64,000 bases of DNA from Fomitopsis serialis (Eukaryota; Basidiomycota; Agaricomycetes; Polyporales; Fomitopsidaceae), in NCBI RefSeq assembly GCF_022376445.1, contig NW_025954981.1:372001-436000 (forward strand). Reading direction: 5' to 3'. Below, piece after piece: positions 48,866-57,208 of the stretch (positions within the stretch are counted from its first letter, which is position 1; the number at the start of each line of letters is the position of its first letter). The notes beneath the pieces are model-generated. The model searched no databases. It saw nothing but the letters and a program-made list of their open reading frames with translations, and was not told the DNA's origin. Both the position numbers and the translations under genes were made by a program.

Positions 48866-51800
48866 GAACCCCCGCGTAGCCGCTGATCGGCCTCTGCAAC
48901 CGCATTCTTTGCCTTATCGCGTGGAAGGAACTCGACAAGCCACTGCCCATTCTCGTCAAGGTGGCAACAGCTCACCAGTTTGTCATTCCGCACTCCCTCC
49001 GGGATGTTGAGCTCAACGACCTGCACGAGCAGGCACCCTCCGAATCCCGGTTCCCCTGCGTCAGTCGCACTGCCTGGCTCTGGCTGACCACCCGGTCCAG
49101 CTCCTCTCCGAGGATCCCCTCTACTCGGCTCCTTACTCTGTGGCCGGTCTCGGTTCGCAGGGCTGCGCGCGCTGAGGTCTCCGAGGTCAGCGACAGACCC
49201 GCGCTCTCTCAGCGTCAACTGCTCGTCGCTTTGCCTGTCTGAGATCGCTCCTCGGAGTTGCACGCGCTCGTGTACAAGGTATTGCGCCAGCCATTTGCTC
49301 CGCTCGGTATCCTCGTCAACGGTGCGTATGCCGTCCTCTGGGATCCATTTGTCTGCCTGCTCAACTTCGCGCAGGGCGGCCTCGGCTTCGATTCGCGGAA
49401 TGTACCCCCATAACCGCCGCCCATCCTCCGCAATGTGCCAGCACGCCACCAGATCGTCCTCAGGTGTCGGCTCCTCCCCGTCGAACTCGCCAAAGTCTCC
49501 AAGTAGCCACGTCTCAGGCTCCACGGGCCCATCTTCACTCGCGCTACTCTCGGGCTTGAGGGTGCCCACTCCGACATTAAGACCACCGGCGTCCGCGCTC
49601 CCTTGTCTTCCCAGCCATAACTCAACCGGTGCGTTCAGTTCACGGTCCGCAGCCTCGCGTCCGCAGCCTTGATCCCCTTTTCTCGGCTTAGAGCTCGCGC
49701 CCTCGCTGATCTCACTGCCCGTGTGTCCGAGCCTGCCTGTCGCGTGTCCTCGCCAAGGTACGTTCGCTGAGTCCGCGAGCAGTACGGTTTCCTGGCTGAT
49801 CTCGACCAACCCTGTCTGTAGCGCCACATCGTGTTCGCCCTCCACCCCGTACCTGCTCGTCCGTTCGCGCCTGGAGTGCATGGCGTCCTTTGGCCCGCTC
49901 GGCGACCCTTCCACTGCAGCTATCCGTCTCATCCCCCTCCATGTCTCGCCACGGCCGGTACGTTCGTCAGCCCGCTCCTCCATATTCGGCTCGGCACTCG
50001 TGCCCTGGTACGTCTTGCTGCCTGCATGCCCCCAGCTACGGCTGCTGCATTGTTGCCACGGTACGTCCGCGCGGCCCAGTAAGGATCCGCTCTGATGCTG
50101 GCTTATCTCGACCAGGTTGACCTCCGAAACGGCCTCGAAATTGCCGTCCTGTGCTCGCCTGCCCATTCCCTCACACTTTGCACGTTCGTTCTCTCCTGGC
50201 TCGCGCGGTACTGTCCTTGCTCGGTCCCGTCGTCTCGTTGGCTCCCGCGTCTCGCTTTGTCGCGCGTGTTCATCTGCTAACTCGGGCTCCCCACTACTCA
50301 GCTGGAAGCTCGCGAGCTGGTTCACGTCACCGTGAGCTCGTACATGCCCCTCTCCCGCTTCGACGAATCCTGCTTGAGGTCCCAGCTCTTGCCCGTCCGA
50401 TTCCGCGATAGCCTGCGCATCATCCCTCGCCACCGTTACGTGTCGTCCCCTTGGTGTGTCCGGTGAGCCCACCAGTCCTTCGGCTACCTTGGTCCCGAAC
50501 GAGTTCACCTGTAGAACTGTCGCCCCATCCCCGTCATGCGCGCACTTGCCCTTTCTCTCGCGCCCGACACGTCCGCTCTCTCCCGATATGCGTGCTGACG
50601 GCTCGGCTGCACCCTGCGACTCTGCCGCTCTGAATATCGCGGCCTGGTCCGTGTCTTCCTGTGTTTGCGTCAACTCGTCCGCCGCGGAGCGGTCCAGAGG
50701 TACGTCTATGCGGTCCATGCGAGCCCCGGTTAACTCGTCCACCTCGACCAGAGCAACACAATCACCGTCCTGCGTGTACTCCGCCATTCTCTCCCATTCG
50801 ACACGTCCGCTCTCTCCTGGCTTCTGCACGCGATCCCGTGGTCTCACTACCTCCCTTGTCTCGCTACGCTCCGCGTGTTCATCGGCTAGCTCAGCCTCCC
50901 CATTACTCGGCAGCAAGCTCGCGCCCTGGTCCATCTCCCCGTGCGCCCGTGCAAGCCCGTCCGCTATCAATGGTTCCCAGGGTCTGTCGCTTTCTTGCCC
51001 AATCTGTCCCTCTTCGCGTTGCCTTTGCAGGGATGTTCCTGAGTTAGCTAGCCCCCTTGACGGTAGGATATCGCAATGATCGATACGCTCGCGAGTCATC
51101 ACCCCCGTACTCAGCTCCAAGCTTGCGCCCCAGCACTGCACACTCCCCTCGTAGGCATTTCCCCTCGCGACGTCCTCGGAGTCGTCTCGTCCCTGCTCAC
51201 GCTCCTTGCGTAGACCATCCTCCGCGCGCCTCTCGACTTCGTCTCGCTGCCGCACGATGTCCCTAGATGCGTACCCTGACACGTCACGGCCTGTCGCTTC
51301 CACGTCCGCCTCGACTCGGCCACTGGTCCCCCTCCCGCTCGGTAAGTGCCGCTCGTCGCCATCGGATCGTCCAACCACGGTGCCCGCCCTTCCCTCGTCT
51401 AGACTCGTTGCTGGCTCCCCGTCCTGATGTAGGTGGTCTTCCTCCTCGGACTCGGCTTGGTCGTCCCACGGTTCCAGCCCTTCAAGTTGTAACTCGTGGG
51501 CACTCGCGTCGGCATCGAAGTCGTCGCCTAGCTCGCCACCGCTCGCCGCTTCCGAGAGGACCGACCCCGACCATCCGCCTTCCGATACCTGCGCCTTGTT
51601 TGTTGAATCCCCATGGTCCTGGCTTTGGTTGCTGTCGACACCGATGTGGGGGTCTACCACTGCTACACGGCGCCGGACGTATCCGTTCTTCGCATGTATG
51701 CCGGCCCGCTGCATCCTTGACTCGCCTGACCTCGCCTCGTCGCACGCCGATGGTATTCCCGGTTTGACTCGAAGTACCATAGTCCCCACCGCATCGCCGC

Positions 51801-53253
51801 ACTCGGTGTCCCGGTGAACCGACTCCGCGTCCCCCTTAATCGGTCCGAGACCTCGCCACTCGTTATCCTCGCCACCGGGTAAACCGACGCTTCCCTCCGC
51901 AACGACCTCGGGCTCAACTCCTACACACAGCCTGCGGTCTCCCTTCTTCCGTCTGCGCCGCGCTTGATCGATCCGCTCATTCTCCGTGGCCCTGGTTCGG
52001 TCTTCTACATCACTCGTGACGCCACTGACTTCCGTCCTCCGTAGACTCTGATACTCGCTAGCCTCGGTCCTCCCATTCTCCGGTCCCCAGGCCTCGTACC
52101 GTGCCGCGGATCGCCAAGCCGCGGTCGGTCCCACCGAGCACCCCACAACGCAAATCCCAATCACTATAGAGAGACGCCAGAAGACGCGCACCACGCCCAT
52201 GACCCGGGAGGCCACCGTCCCGCTAACGACCCATCCAGACCATAGCTCAGCCACGCCAGGAGTCGTCACGCCAAGGTTCTTGTTCAGCCACGAATACCTG
52301 TCGATTTTCTCCCCGACCTCACCGCGCTTGTCCTCGAGGATCCTGAATCTCGTCTCCGGAAGCTCCGATATGTATATTGAGCTGTCCGTCGTACCGACCC
52401 TCCTGGCATGCCCGTTCTCGTCCTTGATATGCGCGGTCCATCTGTGCGCACTCGTCTGGTCTGCGCCCTGTCGCTGTACATCTGGGTGGTAGATTACTCC
52501 AGCTTCTCGTCTTGTGGACTCCGTGGACTCTTCTGTCTCCCCTCGTTCCCTCCGGCCAGGCATGACCTCGAAGCTCCAGCGAGTTCGCTCGATGCTTGCA
52601 CTCGACACGGTTCGACTGTCCGTCTTCTCGCTCCTGTCCTCTGTCCTCTGATCTCCCCGGTTCCCTCTGTGCTGAGTACCTCGCTCGCCTAGCCACACGT
52701 CCGCCCAATCCGCGTCCGCGCGCCCTCGGTCTTGAGAGTCGCTCGCAGTTCCTTCCGCGACGTGGTTACAGGCAATCGCGGTGAGTCTCGCACTTCGCCG
52801 CGTAAATCCTCCCATTGACCTGTGTCCGGACGTCCGCGTTCCTTCCGCTCGCTCCTCCCGTACCTCCCGTGGGCCGACTGAGTCCGCAACCTCCATCCCT
52901 GAGCTCGCCCGTGCCGTACCCGCAACTGCTCGGCTGTCCTCGCTCTCGCTCCCATACTCGTGTCCCGTCTGGCTAGACAGAACTTGCTGGCTCGCCGTGG
53001 CTTCCAAATGCGCGTGCCCTGACTCTCCCGTGGGCATGATGGATCTGCTCGTCCGTTTGTCGTAGGTAGCCCCGTAATAGATGCTCTTCCCTTCGGCCCT
53101 CCGCGTAACTCGAGCTTGAATCCCTGTATGCGCGTCCTCGATACGTCCCATCATGTCCCGCTGTACCTCTGAGTGCCAGTTGCCCTCGCTCCTCCGCTGG
53201 CCCTGGTCACTCACAGCCGGCCTTAACTCCGCGTCATGTCGACCCTCTCCCAC
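48853..53253 (-). CDS. Large element, main coding segment (1,466 codons), unknown repetitive protein
   Basis: I do not recognise any family. Other frames of this stretch close every 60-190 codons, so 1,466 open codons is not chance. The protein is rich in Glu, Arg, Gly, Ser and Asp. Around residues 340-375 lies its only strongly hydrophobic stretch (VVRVFWRLSIVIGICVVGCS, about 52205-52145), a possible membrane helix. After it come degenerate repeats of roughly 130 residues, marked by ELADEHA...SETRE...RDR, PGE..R and QDG signatures (about 51000-49900). Near the end are two copies of a Cys-His motif: LVACWHIAEDGRRLWGYIPR (about 49450-49390) and LVSCCHLDENGQWLVEFLPR (about 48975-48915). The start at 53253 is probably not a true start, because the preceding open segment runs into it with a one-base loss. 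Confidence 0.65.
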   Translation of the reverse strand: MGEGRHDAELRPAVSDQGQRRSEGNWHSEVQRDMMGRIEDAHTGIQARVTRRAEGKSIYYGATYDKRTSRSIMPTGESGHAHLEATASQQVLSSQTGHEYGSESEDSRAVAGTARASSGMEVADSVGPREVREERAEGTRTSGHRSMGGFTRRSARLTAIACNHVAEGTASDSQDRGRADADWADVWLGERGTQHRGNRGDQRTEDRSEKTDSRTVSSASIERTRWSFEVMPGRRERGETEESTESTRREAGVIYHPDVQRQGADQTSAHRWTAHIKDENGHARRVGTTDSSIYISELPETRFRILEDKRGEVGEKIDRYSWLNKNLGVTTPGVAELWSGWVVSGTVASRVMGVVRVFWRLSIVIGICVVGCSVGPTAAWRSAARYEAWGPENGRTEASEYQSLRRTEVSGVTSDVEDRTRATENERIDQARRRRKKGDRRLCVGVEPEVVAEGSVGLPGGEDNEWRGLGPIKGDAESVHRDTECGDAVGTMVLRVKPGIPSACDEARSGESRMQRAGIHAKNGYVRRRVAVVDPHIGVDSNQSQDHGDSTNKAQVSEGGWSGSVLSEAASGGELGDDFDADASAHELQLEGLEPWDDQAESEEEDHLHQDGEPATSLDEGRAGTVVGRSDGDERHLPSGRGTSGRVEADVEATGRDVSGYASRDIVRQRDEVERRAEDGLRKEREQGRDDSEDVARGNAYEGSVQCWGASLELSTGVMTRERIDHCDILPSRGLANSGTSLQRQREEGQIGQESDRPWEPLIADGLARAHGEMDQGASLLPSNGEAELADEHAERSETREVVRPRDRVQKPGESGRVEWERMAEYTQDGDCVALVEVDELTGARMDRIDVPLDRSAADELTQTQEDTDQAAIFRAAESQGAAEPSARISGESGRVGRERKGKCAHDGDGATVLQVNSFGTKVAEGLVGSPDTPRGRHVTVARDDAQAIAESDGQELGPQAGFVEAGEGHVRAHGDVNQLASFQLSSGEPELADEHARQSETREPTRRRDRARTVPREPGENERAKCEGMGRRAQDGNFEAVSEVNLVEISQHQSGSLLGRADVPWQQCSSRSWGHAGSKTYQGTSAEPNMEERADERTGRGETWRGMRRIAAVEGSPSGPKDAMHSRRERTSRYGVEGEHDVALQTGLVEISQETVLLADSANVPWRGHATGRLGHTGSEISEGASSKPRKGDQGCGREAADRELNAPVELWLGRQGSADAGGLNVGVGTLKPESSASEDGPVEPETWLLGDFGEFDGEEPTPEDDLVACWHIAEDGRRLWGYIPRIEAEAALREVEQADKWIPEDGIRTVDEDTERSKWLAQYLVHERVQLRGAISDRQSDEQLTLRERGSVADLGDLSARSPANRDRPQSKEPSRGDPRRGAGPGGQPEPGSATDAGEPGFGGCLLVQVVELNIPEGVRNDKLVSCCHLDENGQWLVEFLPRDKAKNAVAEADQRLRGGSCAG

Positions 53254-53801
53254 TTCCGATCCTTGTGGACGCCAGCTCCCTTGCCCTCCTCCTTGGATCG
53301 CGTCGGAAGGGATGTTGTCCCCAATGAAGCCTCCCGTACGCGTACCGTCTCCTTCCGCGCGAATACGATGGCCCAGGCCCGCGAGAACAACGGTCCCGCG
53401 AGCCAGCGACTGGTGGTGAGGGCGTTGTCGGGGTTTCCAGCTTCTGTCGACACTCGTCCGAACCTTGACGTTCCTTCCGCGTCCTGCTGCCTTGCCTCCG
53501 AGCTACCATTCCGCCCTGCAATGCTCCGTCTCACCGTTCTCCTAAACTCGTCCTGTTCCCTCCGTAACGCGCCGTACTCGAAGCTCATCCATTCCGTGTC
53601 CGTCGCTAAACTCTCGGTGCTATCCCTCCCATTTCCGCATGCTGTTCGTTCCGATGCAACGCACTGGTGTGAGTCGCGATCCCAGCTCGCCTGCCTCGTC
53701 GATTCTTGCGTTGCCAGTGGGACAGGTCCGTGAGTGAGCGTTCCCTCCGACGACGAGTTTGCGATCGCCGGGTCCGTCGGCGGACACTTGAGTAGATGCA
53801 T
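53223..53801 (-). CDS. Large element, linking coding segment (192 codons)
   Basis: An open segment that bridges the gap between the two giant frames. Its frame differs from the upstream segment by one lost base near 53835 and from the downstream segment by one lost base near 53245. It opens with MHLLKCPPTDPAIANSSSEG. The likely reading is continuous upstream past its Met. No domain recognised. Confidence 0.45.
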   Translation of the reverse strand: MHLLKCPPTDPAIANSSSEGTLTHGPVPLATQESTRQASWDRDSHQCVASERTACGNGRDSTESLATDTEWMSFEYGALRREQDEFRRTVRRSIAGRNGSSEARQQDAEGTSRFGRVSTEAGNPDNALTTSRWLAGPLFSRAWAIVFARKETVRVREASLGTTSLPTRSKEEGKGAGVHKDRKWERVDMTRS

Positions 53802-53833
53802 GTCGATCCGCCGACCTGCTGTGTCGCGTTCGT

Positions 53834-56800
53834 TCAGTCGCGAGTCTTCCGGTAACTCACTTGTGCCGAGACTCGCCCGTCTCTCGCCCTCTCAGGTTGA
53901 CCTCGCTCGTCTGCGCGATGCTCCGAGAACGCGTGGGTACTCGACGCACCACGGAATCGCTGGCTACGAGCGTTCGCTTCACGTCGATCTGGGTCTACTG
54001 GGTCTTGAACCTCACGCGCCGTTTCCTTCGAGCCCGATCTTGCCATGGGGTGACCGTGGACCGCCGCTAGGGTTCTCGCGCACTTCCAGAGGAAAACATG
54101 CCCAAAAGGGCGACTAGTATTGACGAGACGCGGGAGTGGAGAGAATGTACGTGCCGACTCAGCGACCTGAGCGACCAGCGACGCGCCAGTAGGCTGTGCA
54201 GACCGTGGTTCCGGCGCTTGGGCGATCATCCCTCGCCTGAGTCCTCTCTCCACCGACTCTCCCTGTAACTGCTTGCGGTCTTCGCTCCGGATCTTGTCGT
54301 ACTTCCTCTCGTCCATCGCGACCCTGGTTCCTCGTTGAACCCTCGCCAGGTCAGCATGCTCCCATTCGCAGTCGTGTCCATCCTCGCCCCGTTGCCCGCC
54401 CGGAAGTGGCGCGCCCTCAACTCCGAGCTCAGATGCGCTCGTCGCGTGCTCCTGCACATGCAAGACAGTTTTCGCGGAGGGAGATGAACGTCCGGGGTAC
54501 GCATAATCGGTGGAGGAGATCCCATAGGTGAGCGTAATCTCTGTTGCTCGAATAACGACCCGTCTGAACGCCTGTGCTTGTCGCTTCTGCTGCTTGCGCG
54601 TATCAAGCTCTTCCGCCGTCACGCTATCCCGCCCTACGGTATCTTGCCAGATGTCGGACGCGTGCGTCGCCTCCGTCTGCATGCATAGTGTGCCTCGTGG
54701 AGTTGATATGAGGCTTGAGTCGACTCGCGAGGAGGGTGGATAGCTTGTCATGGGACTTCTGCCGGTACGTCTGTCCTTTAGCGCTGTTATCGCGACCCGC
54801 CTAGTTGCCCGTAACATCTGTTCAGCTCGCTGGTACAGCCGCGGCCAGTCGTTTCCGGTTTTGAAGACTCGTCTTGCCGCCGCCAGGAACTCGCCGACCT
54901 CCTTCTGTTCCTTACTGCACGCGCTAATGGCTGCGCTTGAAGCCTCACCGCCCGCCATCCTCTTCTCGTCACTGCCTAGCTCGCCGTCGAAATCCCGGCC
55001 TTGCGCAATGCCCGTCGTAGCTAGGTCCATGCATGCAAACCCCGCCCGCCGTGAGTTTCTCGCCCGTGGTCTTGGCTCGTCTCGCTCGCTCGACGCCCCG
55101 CCTGGGCCGCGTCCAGGAGCCCCCATTCTCTCGTCGTCCTCTCGTTCGATGTCGCTTACATTCGAGTACTCATAGGTCCGCACATGGTCGACTAGGTACG
55201 GCACATCCGTTCCTCCTCGATCTCCTCGCGTCGGACCCAGTACCTCGCTGAACGGGCTCCTGTGTCGGCGACCGACCACTGCAAGACACGCGTCGCTCCC
55301 AGCGATTTCACCGGTGAGTCTAACCTCCGTAATCACTTCTCGCGCCCGTCCTGATGCTCGCGTTTCAGTTCCCGTTCCCTCCTCCGGCCGTGAGTAATCG
55401 TCTTCGACCGTGAGGACTCGTCTCGGCGCCGCCAGCAGATTCCCGACCTCTTCCTCTATCTCCGCGCCGTGGTGGTGCGTCTTGTACTCACGGTGGTCGA
55501 TTGTGTACGTCTCAGTCGCGGTCTGCACCTTGGCTAATGGCGCCTGCTCGCTCGCCTCCCGTGCGTGCCCCTCTTGCTTGCGCAAATCCTCGCCTCCGAT
55601 GCTGGCGTCACTCGTTGGCCCTGATCCCTGGATCCTCTGCTCGCGTGCTCGGTTACTCGCTGGACTCCAGGTCCTGCAGGTCCGACGCTCGCTCCGGCTC
55701 TTGTAGCTCGCAGTTTTCAGCATCCCGAGGCTGATCGTCGCTCGACAGGCTCCGCCCTCCGAAGTCGCTCGCTCATCTCCCTTCGTGACGCACTCGTACA
55801 GGCCCAACAAGCTCGACGGATATACTGATTCTAGCGGAGCACATTGCTCGTCCCGCCATCCACTCGTCGCTATGGGGCTCTGACTTCGTTCGGATCCGCC
55901 CGCCGGGTGCGTCTTCTCTTGCTCCTGGCTCGTGGTACTGATGCCTAGTTCTGAAGGTGCTGATTCGCTTAACCACTTCTGTAAGCTGGCGGGTCCCCTT
56001 CCCATGCACATGTCGACTCCGGGCTGGGACATTGTTCCCGTTATACGTGACGTGTTGCAGAAGGATTCGTCGAGTAGGGGCAAACCACCGCCTGTCGTAG
56101 CCATAGACATCTGTGTCATAGAGCTCGCATTACCCACATACAGCTCCCAGCCACTTCGTCTATTCATCGCGTGTCGCCCCCGCGAACCGGCACTTCCTCC
56201 TCTGCGCGTGCCTTCGAATCCGAGCACTTGCTCGTGGGTGCTTAAACTGTCGCTGCTAGTGTTCGTCCCGGGTCTCGTCGGCGTGGTCAGGCCCTCATAC
56301 TGGGTAGCTCCGTCATGTTTCCTCGCCGTGAGACTTGCTACTCCACTCCAGAAGTTGCGAAGTGCGAGTGAGCTGCCTCGGTGAACATGCGAGCGTACGG
56401 TGACGTGGGTGTCCGGGTCGACTGTCCTGCTAGTACCGCGAGAAGCGTCCTCGGCTACTACGAAATCGCTGCCCGTACGCACAAGAACTCGCTCCTGTAT
56501 GCGTGTCGTCGTCTCCCGTCTCTGTCCGTCCGCGGCAATGCTCGCGCATGTGGCTGGTCGAGTCTCGTGGACGCCGTGGTTCCGTATCTGCATGGATTGG
56601 GCGATAGTGTCGCTTGCGACGAGTGTGTGCATCGCGAGATGGTCGTCCCATGCATGTGCCGTAACTGGCTCGGAGTTCACGGTCGCGCGTCCCGTAGCTT
56701 GCTCGTAGGTCTGGGTTGTAGATGCTGAGGCCATGAAGAGGCGGTCGAGTGCGTACGTGCCGTCGTCTCCAAGACAGCCAGTCGCCGACTCCGTGATAGA

Positions 56801-57208
56801 CCTGAACCGTTCCGTCGCGCCGGTCAATCTCGCAACTACATCCGCTTCGCGCATTGGCGTCGATTCCGCATGCACCGTAATGGTGGACTGATGATGGAGG
56901 GTATAGCAGATGTCGACTCGCCTGTGCACAGTCGCGGTAGTGACTCTGGCCGTGTCTTGATCGAACGCGAGCCCTCGTTCTGTATGTGACGTACTCGTAG
57001 TGGATGGGAAGTGAATGGATTGGATTGTGGGTGCTTGCCTGTGCTGTGAACGCGATGACGCGAAGCCGTAGGCGGAGCGGAAGAAGCACGAATATGGTAC
57101 CACCCCTCGCGGTGGGCTCCAGTTGTGTAGCTCGGGAGTGGGATACCCCCGGGCGCGATGATGTTCGAGGGGTGGGGTGATCCGTTGCTTCGGGGGTAGA
57201 GGTGACAT
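53834..57208 (-). CDS. Large element, 5' coding segment (1,124 codons), unknown repetitive protein
   Basis: It begins inside the upstream LTR (MSPLPPKQRITPPLEHHRAR) and crosses the primer-binding-like site into the interior. In the left LTR the equivalent frame starts earlier (MRSLPGTSPLHSHS), because one G fewer is present near 47116; if that is the true sequence, the protein starts at about 57266. Internal duplication is visible: EEEVGNLLAAPRRVL (about 55465-55420) and KEVGEFLAAARRVF (about 54920-54875), each preceded by a related Lys/Gln-rich stretch. The product is polar, with few hydrophobic segments. No capsid, zinc-knuckle or enzyme motif found. Confidence 0.6.
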   Translation of the reverse strand: MSPLPPKQRITPPLEHHRARGYPTPELHNWSPPRGVVPYSCFFRSAYGFASSRSQHRQAPTIQSIHFPSTTSTSHTERGLAFDQDTARVTTATVHRRVDICYTLHHQSTITVHAESTPMREADVVARLTGATERFRSITESATGCLGDDGTYALDRLFMASASTTQTYEQATGRATVNSEPVTAHAWDDHLAMHTLVASDTIAQSMQIRNHGVHETRPATCASIAADGQRRETTTRIQERVLVRTGSDFVVAEDASRGTSRTVDPDTHVTVRSHVHRGSSLALRNFWSGVASLTARKHDGATQYEGLTTPTRPGTNTSSDSLSTHEQVLGFEGTRRGGSAGSRGRHAMNRRSGWELYVGNASSMTQMSMATTGGGLPLLDESFCNTSRITGTMSQPGVDMCMGRGPASLQKWLSESAPSELGISTTSQEQEKTHPAGGSERSQSPIATSGWRDEQCAPLESVYPSSLLGLYECVTKGDERATSEGGACRATISLGMLKTASYKSRSERRTCRTWSPASNRAREQRIQGSGPTSDASIGGEDLRKQEGHAREASEQAPLAKVQTATETYTIDHREYKTHHHGAEIEEEVGNLLAAPRRVLTVEDDYSRPEEGTGTETRASGRAREVITEVRLTGEIAGSDACLAVVGRRHRSPFSEVLGPTRGDRGGTDVPYLVDHVRTYEYSNVSDIEREDDERMGAPGRGPGGASSERDEPRPRARNSRRAGFACMDLATTGIAQGRDFDGELGSDEKRMAGGEASSAAISACSKEQKEVGEFLAAARRVFKTGNDWPRLYQRAEQMLRATRRVAITALKDRRTGRSPMTSYPPSSRVDSSLISTPRGTLCMQTEATHASDIWQDTVGRDSVTAEELDTRKQQKRQAQAFRRVVIRATEITLTYGISSTDYAYPGRSSPSAKTVLHVQEHATSASELGVEGAPLPGGQRGEDGHDCEWEHADLARVQRGTRVAMDERKYDKIRSEDRKQLQGESVERGLRRGMIAQAPEPRSAQPTGASLVAQVAESARTFSPLPRLVNTSRPFGHVFLWKCARTLAAVHGHPMARSGSKETAREVQDPVDPDRREANARSQRFRGASSTHAFSEHRADERGQPERARDGRVSAQVSYRKTRD
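57105..57121 (-). other. Primer-binding-like site
   Basis: On the minus strand TGGAGCCCACCGCGAGG starts two bases inside the right (upstream) LTR. TGG is the complement of the CCA end of a tRNA and the place is canonical. I cannot name the tRNA without the genome's tRNA set. Confidence 0.6.

Noticed and set aside
53223..53850. Programmed frameshift between the giant frames, as in gag-pol
   Set aside because: There are three shifts of the same sign and one falls in a homopolymer. Host genes in the same window show the same kind of break, so lost bases explain them better.
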